Shown here: positions 1 to 8,492 of the stretch, in pieces
Numbering within the stretch: position 1 is the stretch's first letter
Layout of the letters: every line of letters begins with the position of its first letter
Assembly: GCA_965183835.1 (NCBI GenBank)
Contig: CBCYME010000027.1
Location: 62,001-126,000, forward strand
Direction of reading: 5' to 3'
From: OMPR01 sp965183835
GTDB taxonomy: Bacteria > Pseudomonadota > Alphaproteobacteria > Rhodobacterales > Rhodobacteraceae
Length of the DNA stretch: 64,000 nucleotides
Made by a program: the position numbers and the translations under genes
The notes under the pieces: model-generated
What the model saw: only the letters and a program-made list of their open reading frames with translations
Databases searched by the model: none
Told to the model about the DNA's origin: nothing

Positions 1-530
1 CGATCCGACACCATCACGGGATAAGCATAGGCCGTTGCGATATCGCCGTGCTGGCTGATATCTTCGTACAGTTTCACATGCATCAGCCCGTATTCTTCAA
101 GGCTGTGCATCTTACGCGTCTCAGTCTCGCGCGGCTCTAAAAACCGCAGCGGTTCCGGGATCGGCACCTGATAGACAAGGATCTGATCTTCGCTCAGCTC
201 GGCCTCGGGGATCCGGTGGCGGGTCTGGATCACGGTCGCCTTTTCGGTTTCCTCGGTCACGGCGACCCCAGCGGTATTTTCAAAGAACTTTCGAATAGAC
301 ACCGCGTTGGTCGTATCATCCGCGCCTTGGTCGATCACCTTGAATGTATCGTCCGGCGTCAGGGTTGCCGCAGACACCTGCACGCCCCCCGTACCCCAGC
401 CATACGGCATCGGCATCTCACGGCTGGCAAATGGCACCTGATAGCCCGGCACCGCCAACCCTTTGAGGATCGCCCGGCGGATCATCCGCTTGGTCTGTTC
501 GTCCAAATAGGCAAAATTATAGTCGCTCAT
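1..530 (-). CDS. phnJ: alpha-D-ribose 1-methylphosphonate 5-phosphate C-P lyase PhnJ (3' part outside window)
   Basis: PhnJ is the radical-SAM subunit that cleaves the carbon-phosphorus bond in the C-P lyase core complex PhnGHIJ. About 176 residues are visible from the ATG at 528-530. The N-terminus (MSDYNFAYLDEQTKRMIRRA) and the segment PMPYGWGTGGVQVSAATLTP are typical of the family. The cysteines that bind the iron-sulfur cluster lie in the C-terminal half, beyond the left edge, so they cannot be checked. The start overlaps the stop of phnI by an ATGA junction, so the two are translationally coupled. The gene continues leftward, where phnK, phnL and phnM would be expected. Confidence 0.95.
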   Translation of the reverse strand, partial: MSDYNFAYLDEQTKRMIRRAILKGLAVPGYQVPFASREMPMPYGWGTGGVQVSAATLTPDDTFKVIDQGADDTTNAVSIRKFFENTAGVAVTEETEKATVIQTRHRIPEAELSEDQILVYQVPIPEPLRFLEPRETETRKMHSLEEYGLMHVKLYEDISQHGDIATAYAYPVMVSD

Positions 531-1630
531 TCCGCAGCCTCCTGCACGGTAAATTCACCCTGAACCCGTTCTTCGGCTTCTCGGCGCAGCTTGCGCACCA
601 GTTCCAGTTCAGACTGGAAATCAACGTAGTGGGGCAATTTGATATGTTCGAGGAACCCAGTGGCCTGAATGTTGTCTGAATGGCTCAGAACAAATTCTTC
701 GTCCTGCGCAGCCGCACCCAGATTGTCTTCGCCCAACTCTTTCCAGCGCAGGGCACGATCGACCAGAGCCATCGCAATGGATTTGCGTTCCGATTGACCA
801 AAGACCAAACCGTATCCACGCGTAAACTGCGGCGGCTCTGTCTTGGACCCTTGGAATTGGTTCACCGTTTCACATTCGGTCAATTCCAACTCACCAATCT
901 CAATCGAAAAACCCAGTTCGGGAATGTCCATTTCGACAGGCACCTTGCCGATCCGCAACTCACCGACAAACGCGTGGTTGCGCGCGTAACCGCGTTGGGT
1001 TGAATAGGCCATGCCTAGAATAAACCCTTCGTCCCCGCGCGTTAGCGATTGCAGACGCAGGGAGCGGTTGGATGGAAATTCCATCGGCTCGCGCGTTAAA
1101 TCCCCCGGGACGGCATCACTGTCCGGTTCACGCTGAATGATATCCTCACCCTGCAGGAACTCTGTAATGTGTGGCGTCGGTTCAAAGCGCGGCGTGCCGG
1201 TTTCAGCGGGCGCGACCTCTCCTTCAGCGGCCAGTTTGAAATCCAGCAAGCGGTGGGTGTAGTCAAATGTTGGGCCTAGCACCTGCCCGCCCGGCGCATC
1301 CTTGAACGTGGCCGAGATCCGGCGATCACAAGCCATGTCCCCGGTATTCACCGGTAAAGTCGCCCCAAAGCGCGGCAGAGTAGTGCGATAGGCACGGATC
1401 AAGAAAATCGCCTCGATCAGATCCCCGCGGGATTGTTTGATCGCCAATGCCGCCAGATCCGGGTCAAACAGCGAGCCTTCGGTCATCACGCGGTTGACCG
1501 CGAGGCTGAGCTGTTCGCGGATCTGCGCGATGCTGAGTTCCGCGACCGAAGTATCGCCGCGCCGCTCTTCGGCGAGCCAGGCGTGCGCATTGTCGATGGC
1601 CTTTTCACCACCTTTGACAGCTACATACAT
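527..1630 (-). CDS. phnI: C-P lyase core subunit PhnI
   Basis: The protein has 367 residues, the usual PhnI length. PhnI is a core subunit of the C-P lyase complex; with PhnG and PhnH it catalyses displacement of adenine from ATP by methylphosphonate, giving the ribose 5-triphosphate intermediate. The N-terminus MYVAVKGGEKAIDNAHAWL and the segment near residue 270 (FTRGYGLVFGQSERKSIAMA) are family-typical. It starts 3 nt after phnH ends and overlaps phnJ by 4 nt. This is a tight operon phnG-H-I-J read leftward. Confidence 0.95.
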   Translation of the reverse strand: MYVAVKGGEKAIDNAHAWLAEERRGDTSVAELSIAQIREQLSLAVNRVMTEGSLFDPDLAALAIKQSRGDLIEAIFLIRAYRTTLPRFGATLPVNTGDMACDRRISATFKDAPGGQVLGPTFDYTHRLLDFKLAAEGEVAPAETGTPRFEPTPHITEFLQGEDIIQREPDSDAVPGDLTREPMEFPSNRSLRLQSLTRGDEGFILGMAYSTQRGYARNHAFVGELRIGKVPVEMDIPELGFSIEIGELELTECETVNQFQGSKTEPPQFTRGYGLVFGQSERKSIAMALVDRALRWKELGEDNLGAAAQDEEFVLSHSDNIQATGFLEHIKLPHYVDFQSELELVRKLRREAEERVQGEFTVQEAAE

Positions 1631-1633
1631 GTC

Positions 1634-2215
1634 TTAGCCCCCTACAGAAATTTGCGTGCTGCGCGGCAAGGCCGCGACCTGTGTGCCGCTGGTGAAAAAG
1701 AAGTCAATGCCCAGAGGGTAGAGTTGAGCATTCGCCTGCACCGCCCGGATGTCGGGCAAGGACAAATGTGCCGTGTCTTTGATACCGGGGCCGGTCAAGG
1801 TGGCCGTAGTTTTTGACTCTGCATCGCCGTCGACGATCAACGTGGCCGAGCGATCCGGGTATTCTGCGGTCCCAATGCGATAAGCATTCAGCGGGCCCAA
1901 CGCGGCCCATGTTCCAATTGCGAAATCCGCCTCAGCCGCGCCGACCAAGGGAGCACCCGTGTGGAACGTCAGCCACTGGCGCACATCTGCGGTGTCTGCG
2001 TCACCGGCCAAGTACACTCCCGTTTCCGGGTCGCATAGGGTCAAGAGCAAGGTCGCCGCCGCCTCTGACAAAGGCGCTGGCGCTTGGGCCCCGCTTAGTT
2101 CGCAGGTTTCGCCCGGACGCGCCATGACGGTCATCGCCGCGCGAAACGCATGGGCTGCGTCTGTGGGCGCATTTTGAAAGCCGCCCGAAAATTGAGTTGT
2201 TTGTGCCAACATCAA
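1634..2215 (-). CDS. phnH: C-P lyase core subunit PhnH
   Basis: The protein has 193 residues, typical of PhnH. PhnH is a homodimeric part of the C-P lyase core with a PLP-transferase-like fold that has lost PLP. The N-terminal FQNAPTDAAHAFRAAMTVMARPG block is the family hallmark, and the C-terminal YPLGIDFFF segment is also characteristic. Its start overlaps the stop of phnG by 4 nt, and phnI follows after 3 nt. Confidence 0.93.
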   Translation of the reverse strand: MMLAQTTQFSGGFQNAPTDAAHAFRAAMTVMARPGETCELSGAQAPAPLSEAAATLLLTLCDPETGVYLAGDADTADVRQWLTFHTGAPLVGAAEADFAIGTWAALGPLNAYRIGTAEYPDRSATLIVDGDAESKTTATLTGPGIKDTAHLSLPDIRAVQANAQLYPLGIDFFFTSGTQVAALPRSTQISVGG

Positions 2216-2670
2216 TCCTCTCCTCGAACCATGGTAAAGAATTCCACCTTAGTGGCCGCCGCTTTGGCTGCACGGGTCTGTTTGGCGGTCCGGATTTGCG
2301 CGGCCAGCGGGTCAAGGACCTGCGTCTGCACTTGGTCCGCAGCACCCGTCTGCATCAAGGCATCAATCAGCGCCGTTGCTTCGACCTTGAGCTTAGAGCG
2401 GCCTTGCACATACCCGTGCCCCACGGTGCCATCCGCCAACACAAGCGAACAGCGCGTGACGGTCATTTCTCCGAGGTTGAACGGAGCCCCGGAGCCGCCC
2501 ATGCGACCCCGCACCATGACACCGCCCACCTCGGGCGCCCGCAACCATTCGAACGGCGGGCGATCCGTCACTGCATTCCAAAGCGACATCAGTGCGGCCT
2601 CCGGGGCAGCAGCCATCAGGCTCAACCACTCCTTGCGCGCGTTTTCGCTGTTATTCATATCATCTGCCAT
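2212..2670 (-). CDS. phnG: C-P lyase core subunit PhnG
   Basis: PhnG is the first subunit of the phnGHIJ core. I place the start at the ATG complementary to 2668-2670, giving 152 residues. An AGAGG ribosome site lies 6 nt upstream, whereas the upstream in-frame ATG at 2709 would put 13 residues inside the operator palindrome. Family features include RKEWLSLMAAAPEA near the N-terminus and VMVRGRMGGSGAPFNLGEMT in the middle, followed by VGHGYVQGR. It heads the operon and faces phnF. Confidence 0.93.
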   Translation of the reverse strand: MADDMNNSENARKEWLSLMAAAPEAALMSLWNAVTDRPPFEWLRAPEVGGVMVRGRMGGSGAPFNLGEMTVTRCSLVLADGTVGHGYVQGRSKLKVEATALIDALMQTGAADQVQTQVLDPLAAQIRTAKQTRAAKAAATKVEFFTMVRGED

Positions 2671-2688
2671 AATAGCCTCTTGGCGAAG

Positions 2689-2717
2689 TTGTCTACAACA
2701 ACTATACAACTAGACAA
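2689..2717. promoter_or_regulatory. candidate PhnF operator in the phnF/phnG divergent promoter
   Basis: The sequence shows a perfect inverted repeat TTGTCTA (2689-2695) - 15 nt - TAGACAA (2711-2717), with a shorter internal CAAC repeat. It lies 18 nt upstream of the phnG start and 57 nt upstream of phnF. GntR/HutC-type PhnF proteins bind TCTAGA-like palindromes, so this is the natural autoregulatory site. Binding is inferred. Confidence 0.6.
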
Positions 2718-2773
2718 ATCATAGCCCTCAGCTGGGCCTCACGCAATCCTCTGACTTGTGAAGTTTTGATGAC

Positions 2774-3484
2774 ATGAGCCGAACACCCGTCTGGAAATCC
2801 ATCGCAGTGGCGTTAACCGCTGACATTGCCGAAGGTCGCTATGCCAGCGGAGACCGCCTACCAACAGAATCTCAACTGGCTGCGACACACGGCGTGAATC
2901 GCCACACAGTCCGGCGCGCATTGGCTGACATGTCGGAGCAAGGACTGATCCACGCCCGGCGGGGAGCTGGGGTTTTTGTGACCGCACAGCCGACCGATTA
3001 CCCCATTGGTAAACGGGTGCGGTATCACCAAAACATTTCAGCCAGCGGCAAGATTCCGGGCAAGAAAATATTGGCCCTGAATACCCGCGCGGCTGACGTA
3101 CAAGAAGCCCAGGCATTGGGACTAGATCAAGGGAATCCTGTGCATGTCTACGACGGGCTCTCTCTTGCCGACGGCCAACCGATTGCCGTGTTTCAAAGCA
3201 TTTTTCCCGCTAAGCGGTTTCCAAACATGCTGGAGGCTTTGCGAGAGACGCACTCAGTGACCAAAGCCCTGCAGCTGATTGGCATATCCGATTACACACG
3301 CAAATGGACCCGCCTGAACGCCCGGCAAGCAAATCCGACCCAAGCACTGCACCTGCGCATTTCCGAAGGGGCACCCGTTCTGCAATCCACCGGGCTAAAT
3401 GTGGACCCTGAAAACAACCCTGTTGAGTACGGCCGCACGTGGTTCGCTGGCGACCATGTGACGCTCACACTTGGAAGTGAGTGA
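2774..3484 (+). CDS. phnF: phosphonate-responsive GntR/HutC regulator PhnF
   Basis: The protein has 236 residues. An N-terminal GntR winged helix (about residues 10-70, with GDRLPTESQLAATHGVNRHTVRRAL) is followed by a UTRA effector domain. The end of the UTRA domain shows the usual NPVEYGRTWFAGDHVTL motif. The gene is divergent from phnGHIJ and converges on the phnCDEE-acetyltransferase unit. This is the standard place of the phn repressor in Rhodobacteraceae. No pseudogene signs. Confidence 0.9.
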   Translation: MSRTPVWKSIAVALTADIAEGRYASGDRLPTESQLAATHGVNRHTVRRALADMSEQGLIHARRGAGVFVTAQPTDYPIGKRVRYHQNISASGKIPGKKILALNTRAADVQEAQALGLDQGNPVHVYDGLSLADGQPIAVFQSIFPAKRFPNMLEALRETHSVTKALQLIGISDYTRKWTRLNARQANPTQALHLRISEGAPVLQSTGLNVDPENNPVEYGRTWFAGDHVTLTLGSE

Positions 3485-3499
3485 CTTAGCGGCGAAACG

Positions 3500-3631
3500 C
3501 TCCCGCCCGTCGTCGATGATCCTAACGGAACACCTCCTCCCGTTGGGCGTGGCACCGCGCGAAGCGCGATGCCACGCCCAAGGCCGCCAAGGCTAGATCG
3601 GCTAAGCCGATGTATCCTGCGGGCGCGGGAG
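3500..3631. repeat. structured intergenic repeat, copy A
   Basis: This is one of three related elements (copies at 9432 and 25163). It begins CTCCCGCCCGTCGTCGA and ends GGGCGCGGGAG, so the outer ends can pair. Inside are a weak hairpin (TCC-TAAC-GGA), the block CCTCCTCCCGTTGGGC, a long hairpin (3541-3560 with 3564-3583, GAA loop, two mismatches) and a 6-bp hairpin ATCGGC-TAA-GCCGAT. It sits between convergent phnF and the acetyltransferase gene and may terminate both transcripts or be a mobile palindromic element. Confidence 0.8.
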
Positions 3632-3653
3632 TACCTTGTTCTCGATGATCCGA

Positions 3654-4274
3654 TCAGCCGTATTTTTCGAGAAACGCTTCGGCACGCATCGCTCTGAAAT
3701 CAGAAAGAGCGGCACGCAACTGAGCATGGGTCCAATCCCACCACGCAAGTTCCATCATACGCTCTGCAACACACTCCTCGTACCGACGCCGTATCACCTG
3801 CGCCGTCACACCTGCGACAATCGTATAGGGGGCGACATCTTTGGTCACGATCGCGCCCGAGGCCACTACCGCGCCATGCCCAATCTTCACTTCGGGTTTG
3901 ATAATGGCAGCATGACCAATCCATGTGTCATGCCCGATCCACGCCCGACGCCCTGCCCGATGGGCAAACCAGTCTCCATCATGCTCTGCATCGGCCCAAT
4001 AATCACCTGACCGATAGTGGAAATGATGCAGCGATGCCTTTTCCATAGGGTGATCCGTTGCCCCAATGCGCGTAAAGCTAGCGATATTTGCAAACTTCCC
4101 AATCTCGACATTGGCAATATCACAGGTCCGATCACAATAGGAATAGTCCCCAATGGTCGAATTTGCGATCCGGCTGCCCGCGCCAATCTCCACATAGGCA
4201 CCAAATGAACTCTCGCTGATTTGGCACTCGGGATGCACAAAGGGCACGTCGGCCTTTAGCTTCGGTTCAGTCAT
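3654..4274 (-). CDS. left-handed beta-helix acetyltransferase linked to phosphonate use
   Basis: The protein has 206 residues with hexapeptide repeats (for example IGAGSRIANSTIGDYSYCDRTCDIANVEIGKF as successive coils). It then has the family block around GRRAWIGHDTWIGHAAIIKP and VKIGHGAVVASGAIVTKDV. It matches the DapD/chloramphenicol-acetyltransferase-like proteins found in phn operons. The start is the ATG at 4272-4274 with CAGGA upstream; the longer frame adds 34 residues without a ribosome site. It is the last gene after phnC-D-E-E. The acceptor is unknown; acetylation of an aminoalkylphosphonate is a possibility, not shown. Confidence 0.85.
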   Translation of the reverse strand: MTEPKLKADVPFVHPECQISESSFGAYVEIGAGSRIANSTIGDYSYCDRTCDIANVEIGKFANIASFTRIGATDHPMEKASLHHFHYRSGDYWADAEHDGDWFAHRAGRRAWIGHDTWIGHAAIIKPEVKIGHGAVVASGAIVTKDVAPYTIVAGVTAQVIRRRYEECVAERMMELAWWDWTHAQLRAALSDFRAMRAEAFLEKYG

Positions 4275-4379
4275 ATCCTGATCTTTCTCTTTGTATTGAA
4301 ACCAAAAAGACGTTTGGAGCCCTGGGCATTCCCCATCGGCTCCAAACGCTTGTTTTATCTGTGTGTTAAAAGGCACGCT

Positions 4380-5750
4380 TTAAGGCAGAACAAACGCCTT
4401 GGCTTTAGGATCTGCCTTGCGCTTACGCGCTTTCTTTTCCGCGCCTCCGATCAAGCGTCGCCGTAACCAGCCCGAGAACCAATCCATGAACATCACCATC
4501 AAAATGATCAGCACGATGTAATAGGCGACCTCTTCCCAATCCTTTTGGGTGATAATTGCCTGCGTCAGCAACAAACCAATTCCACCTCCGGTAATGGCAC
4601 CAATCACCGTCGCGCTGCGGGTGTTTGATTCAAGGAAATAGAGCAGCTGGCTGAGCAGAATTGGGGTGATCTGCGGGATCACACCAAAGCGATAGCGTTG
4701 TGCCGCGCTGGCTCCGGTCGATTGAACGCCTTCGATCTGCTTCTTGTCCACATTCTCCAGAGCTTCAGAGAATATTTTGCCGAACGTCCCTGTATCTGTC
4801 ACCAAAATTGCCAACGCGCCGGTTAGCGGCCCCGGACCAAAGGCGCGGGACAAAACAACGGTCCAAATCAACGCATCCACACCGCGCACGAAATCAAACA
4901 AGCGGCGCGTGGCAAAGGTAATCGACCGCAGGGGCGAGAAATTTCGGGCTGCAAGAAACGCCAATGGCAATGCCACCATCCCCGCCCCAAGCGTGCCGAG
5001 GAACGCCATCAGGATCGTTTCAAAAATGGCCCAGGCCACATCCTGATGCCGCCACATCTTGTTAGTCCAAAAATCCTGCCAGATAGCGCCGGCTTCGCCC
5101 GCAAAGGCCAACCCCATCAACTCAGTCGGCGATTTACCATGGTAGGGGCTGTCGAGGGTGAACCAGAACAGCTCCCACCCGGTGAAATAGCGGAACACTT
5201 CGGATCGGTTGCGGGTCACCGTCAACCGACCTGCATCCGTGGTAATCGCCAAACGGTTCTTTGACAGGTTGATCCACTCGGGCACCACCTCGCTCGGCAA
5301 TTCAGCCTGAACCCCCTGACTGCGGTTCGGGGTCGCCTTGATCACACCATATCCGGGAACGTCATAGGTGATCGTTTTCGGGCCAAAGGTCACGATGTGA
5401 CCATCCTCCAAATCGATCACCGTCGTTTCACCCAGTTCAACCCACTCGGGGGACGCGCCTTCGGGATAGGCCCCTTTACGCTCTCCCTCGATGGCAACGG
5501 TGACTTCGGCGTTGCGATTGTCACGGGTCACATGGGTCTTATAGCTGTAGCTATCGGCCACCAACGTTTTGCCGTTCTTCCAATTCGCTTTGCCGTAAAG
5601 GTCCAGAACATCAAAAGCAAAGAACACATATGTCAGGTACGCCAGCACAAGCAGCGGTAACCCAAAGTTCAGCATCCGTTTCCGTGAGAACAAACGGTCT
5701 GCCTCGGCCTTCAACATATCGGTGGTCAGATTTGTATCAAAGGTGGTCAT
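4380..5750 (-). CDS. phnE: phosphonate ABC transporter permease (long form)
   Basis: The protein has 456 residues. It has one N-terminal membrane segment (about residues 24-48), then a roughly 170-residue extracytoplasmic insert. The usual PhnE core of about 5 membrane helices follows from about residue 235. The EAA-like coupling loop is visible (ENVDKKQIEGVQSTGASAAQR). The long N-terminal insert distinguishes it from the 293-residue partner just upstream, which it overlaps by 4 nt. Together they would form a heterodimeric channel with PhnC. Confidence 0.9.
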   Translation of the reverse strand: MTTFDTNLTTDMLKAEADRLFSRKRMLNFGLPLLVLAYLTYVFFAFDVLDLYGKANWKNGKTLVADSYSYKTHVTRDNRNAEVTVAIEGERKGAYPEGASPEWVELGETTVIDLEDGHIVTFGPKTITYDVPGYGVIKATPNRSQGVQAELPSEVVPEWINLSKNRLAITTDAGRLTVTRNRSEVFRYFTGWELFWFTLDSPYHGKSPTELMGLAFAGEAGAIWQDFWTNKMWRHQDVAWAIFETILMAFLGTLGAGMVALPLAFLAARNFSPLRSITFATRRLFDFVRGVDALIWTVVLSRAFGPGPLTGALAILVTDTGTFGKIFSEALENVDKKQIEGVQSTGASAAQRYRFGVIPQITPILLSQLLYFLESNTRSATVIGAITGGGIGLLLTQAIITQKDWEEVAYYIVLIILMVMFMDWFSGWLRRRLIGGAEKKARKRKADPKAKAFVLP

Positions 5751-6628
5751 GCTGTCGCTCCCTTTGCGGTTCCATGGGTCAAGCGATCACGCACAACACC
5801 CGAAAGCTGATCAACGGTGACAATGGTCAAGAACAGCAAGATAAAGATGGCAGCCGCCTCGTCATAACGCCCCTGCCCCCAAGACATCGCATTGCGCAAC
5901 TCGTAACCGATGCCCCCTGCTCCAACAAAGCCCAGGATGGCTGAGGCGCGGATGTTGATTTCAAACCGCAACAAGGCATAGCTGACATAGTTTGGACCGA
6001 CCTGCGGGATCACCCCCAGATACATTTTTTGCCCCCATTTGGCCCCGACGGATTCGAGCCCCTCAACAGGTTTGAGAGAGGCATTTTCGTTCACTTCCGA
6101 AAACAGCTTGCCCAACGCGCCCGCCGTGTGGATGGCAATCGCAATCATCGCAGGAACAGGTCCGCCCCCCAAAATGAAAATCAAAACCAAGGCGATCACG
6201 ATTTCAGGAATTGCGCGGCAGATATCACTGATCCGGCGAAACACCGGGATCAACACCGGCCATGGCGCCATGCCCCGTGTTGCCAGCAGCGACAGAAACG
6301 TCCCCGCCACAGCACCGATCAAAGTAGAGGCTGCCGCAATATTCAATGTTTCCACAAGCGCCGGAAAAAACGTAACCAGATGTGCTGGCAGCTCGGTCAC
6401 TTTTTCCCAAGCCTCGCTTAGCACCTCGGCCGGATAATCCAGCATTCTGCGCCAGCCATCCACAAATGACCCGGCATTGCGGGCATCAGCGGTACGAAAC
6501 CCTGCGGCCATCAGACTGACAAAAAGGATCAGAAGAATACCACCATAGACCCGTTTGCGCTGGGTCAGCGCAGTATAGTTGTCGCGGATCTGCGCGACGG
6601 ATTGGGACCCTGCACTTAGGTCTGTCAT
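5747..6628 (-). CDS. phnE: phosphonate ABC transporter permease (short form)
   Basis: The protein has 293 residues. A first membrane helix near residues 25-45 (YGGILLILFVSLMAAGF) is followed by the PhnE permease core. The coupling loop reads NENASLKPVEGLESVGAKWG. It lies between phnD, separated by a hairpin that could attenuate transcription, and the longer phnE, which overlaps it by 4 nt. Two PhnE genes after phnD are common in Rhodobacteraceae. Confidence 0.92.
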   Translation of the reverse strand: MTDLSAGSQSVAQIRDNYTALTQRKRVYGGILLILFVSLMAAGFRTADARNAGSFVDGWRRMLDYPAEVLSEAWEKVTELPAHLVTFFPALVETLNIAAASTLIGAVAGTFLSLLATRGMAPWPVLIPVFRRISDICRAIPEIVIALVLIFILGGGPVPAMIAIAIHTAGALGKLFSEVNENASLKPVEGLESVGAKWGQKMYLGVIPQVGPNYVSYALLRFEINIRASAILGFVGAGGIGYELRNAMSWGQGRYDEAAAIFILLFLTIVTVDQLSGVVRDRLTHGTAKGATA

Positions 6629-6645
6629 TGGAATGCTCCCGCAAT

Positions 6646-6679
6646 AAAAACGGGGCCTGGCAAATGGTGCCAGACCCCG
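6646..6679 (-). terminator. stem-loop with U tract between phnD and phnE
   Basis: On the minus strand CGGGGTCTGGCA pairs with TGCCAGGCCCCG (one mismatch, 5-nt loop), followed by TTTTTATT. This is an intrinsic-terminator shape placed right after phnD. Partial termination here would give more binding protein than permease. Confidence 0.75.
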
Positions 6680-6696
6680 CGGTTTTGGTGCTAAAA

Positions 6697-7599
6697 TCAG
6701 TTGGATTTCAATTTACGTGCTTCGATAATGACTTCGTAAGCATCATGTCCGATTGGCTGAACACCTTTGGCTTCACCCGATAAAACACCATAGGCGCAAT
6801 CAGGGTCCATCGACGGCAGCGATGCCATCAGGGCAGTGAATTTGACTTTGACGTCTGCAGGCAGTGATTTGCGCAGGACAATCGGGCCTTCGGGGATTGG
6901 CTTGGATTTCCAGATCTGAACCAGATCATTCATGTCGACCAGACCCGCATCAACCGCACGACGCAGCGCGCCCGAGTTATAGCCGTCTTCCCAGTCGCCC
7001 AGACCATCGGCCCAGCTTACGCCGCCAGCCACATCGCCGTTGTTCACAGCAACGATTGTCTGCTCGTGACCGCCGGTGAATTTCACTTCGCCAAAGTAAT
7101 CGCCCGATGTCATGGTCGCGCCAGTTACTTCGGGGATCTCGATGGACGGGATCAGGAAACCTGAGGTCGAGTTGGGATCGCCAAAGCCAAAGGTTTTGCC
7201 TTTCATGTCCTCAAGCGAAGTGATGCCGCTGTCTTTGCGGGCAAACCCGATCGAGTAATAGCCGTAGCCGCCGTCGTTGTTAACCTTGACCAAAATCGGC
7301 TCAACCGCTTCGGGGTCAGACAGGTAGGTCTTGGCATAGCCGCTTGCACCCAACCATGCCATGTCCAGCGTGCCGCCCAGCAGGCCTTGGATCACACCGT
7401 TGTAGTCTGCAGGCGCGAACAATTTCGTTGGAACGCCCAACAGCTCTTCGGTTTTGGCGCGTAGGCATTCGTTGTTGTTCATGCGGTCCTGGGCGTTTTC
7501 GCCACCTAGTAGGCCGATGCGGAATTCTTTGATGTCTTCGGCCATGACCGGGCTGGTCAGAGCAGTGGTGGCCACAATGGCGGCGATCAGTTTTTTCAT
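6697..7599 (-). CDS. phnD: phosphonate ABC transporter substrate-binding protein
   Basis: The start at 7599 gives 300 residues with a clear signal peptide (MKKLIAAIVATTALTSPVMA) and a GGAGA ribosome site. The longer in-frame start at 7635 would spoil the signal. The mature part shows PhnD features: FRIGLLGGENAQDR at the start, TFGFGDPNSTSGFL and FTGGHEQTIVAVNNGDVAGG. It delivers phosphonates in the periplasm to the PhnE permeases. It lies downstream of phnC with a 63-nt gap, and the hairpin at 6646-6679 follows it. Confidence 0.93.
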   Translation of the reverse strand: MKKLIAAIVATTALTSPVMAEDIKEFRIGLLGGENAQDRMNNNECLRAKTEELLGVPTKLFAPADYNGVIQGLLGGTLDMAWLGASGYAKTYLSDPEAVEPILVKVNNDGGYGYYSIGFARKDSGITSLEDMKGKTFGFGDPNSTSGFLIPSIEIPEVTGATMTSGDYFGEVKFTGGHEQTIVAVNNGDVAGGVSWADGLGDWEDGYNSGALRRAVDAGLVDMNDLVQIWKSKPIPEGPIVLRKSLPADVKVKFTALMASLPSMDPDCAYGVLSGEAKGVQPIGHDAYEVIIEARKLKSN

Positions 7600-7662
7600 C
7601 TTCTTGTCTCCGGTTAAGTACGCCCGACCCCCCATCGGGCCCGGGTGATGAAAGGGGTTGAA

Positions 7663-8487
7663 TTAGACGTGTGCCTCGGCTTCCTTGCGCTCGGCGCGAA
7701 TGGTAGCATCCAAGGTTTCGATTTCGGTCGATGTTGCCGCCTCGGAAAAGGTGGCGTCAGCGCCGTAAATTTCACGGGCAACGCCGGTGGTCAGCTGTTC
7801 TGGCAAACCATCAAACACAATTCGCCCGTCACGCATACCGACAACACGGTCACAATACCGACGCGCTGTATCCAAGGTGTGCAAGTTGGCAATGACCGTG
7901 CGCCCGTCCTCTTCGTGAATACGGCGCAGCGCCTCCATTACGGTCTGCGCGTTCATTGGATCGAGCGAGGCAATGGGTTCATCCGCTAGAATAATCTTTG
8001 GATCTTGCATCAGAGCCCGCGCAATCGCGACACGCTGTTGCTGCCCCCCAGACAGGGCCTCGGCCCGCTTAGGGGCATGTTCGGCAATGCCTAGGCGGTC
8101 CAGAATATCAATGGCCCGGTGAATATCGGCCATCGGGAACAGGTTGAACATGGTGGCAAAAGTGGACCGATGATTCAGCGTGCCGTGCAAGACATTGCTG
8201 ACCACATCCATGCGCGGCACAAGGTTGAACTGCTGAAAAATCATCGCGCAATCGGCCTGCCAGGCGCGCTTGGCCTTGCCAGTCAGGCTCGTTACATCGC
8301 GATCTTGAAACAGAATGCGGCCTTCGCTCGCATCCGACAGCCGGTTGATCATCCGTAAAAGGGTGGATTTCCCCGCGCCCGACCGGCCAATGATGCCAAT
8401 CATACAGGGCTTATCCACGTCCAGCGTCGCGGTATCCACCGCTACGTTTTCGCCAAAGCGTTTGGTCAGTTTATCAATTCGCAGCAC
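7663..8487 (-). CDS. phnC: phosphonate ABC transporter ATP-binding protein
   Basis: The protein has 274 residues. Walker A is GRSGAGKST (34-42), the signature is LSGGQQQRVA and Walker B is IILADEPIA. These are standard PhnC motifs. The start codon is GTG (complement of 8485-8487); the protein begins MLRIDKLTKRFG, as PhnC proteins do. The only purine-rich ribosome site (GGGGGTGG) lies inside the 3' arm of the stem-loop at 8493-8518. It is the first gene of the phnCDEE-acetyltransferase unit. Confidence 0.93.
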   Translation of the reverse strand: MLRIDKLTKRFGENVAVDTATLDVDKPCMIGIIGRSGAGKSTLLRMINRLSDASEGRILFQDRDVTSLTGKAKRAWQADCAMIFQQFNLVPRMDVVSNVLHGTLNHRSTFATMFNLFPMADIHRAIDILDRLGIAEHAPKRAEALSGGQQQRVAIARALMQDPKIILADEPIASLDPMNAQTVMEALRRIHEEDGRTVIANLHTLDTARRYCDRVVGMRDGRIVFDGLPEQLTTGVAREIYGADATFSEAATSTEIETLDATIRAERKEAEAHV

Positions 8488-8492
8488 GTGCC

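Noticed and set aside
2745..2773. A PHO-box-like site before phnG
   Set aside because: One half resembles the consensus (ATGTCAT) but the second half matches only 3 of 7 and overlaps the phnF start.
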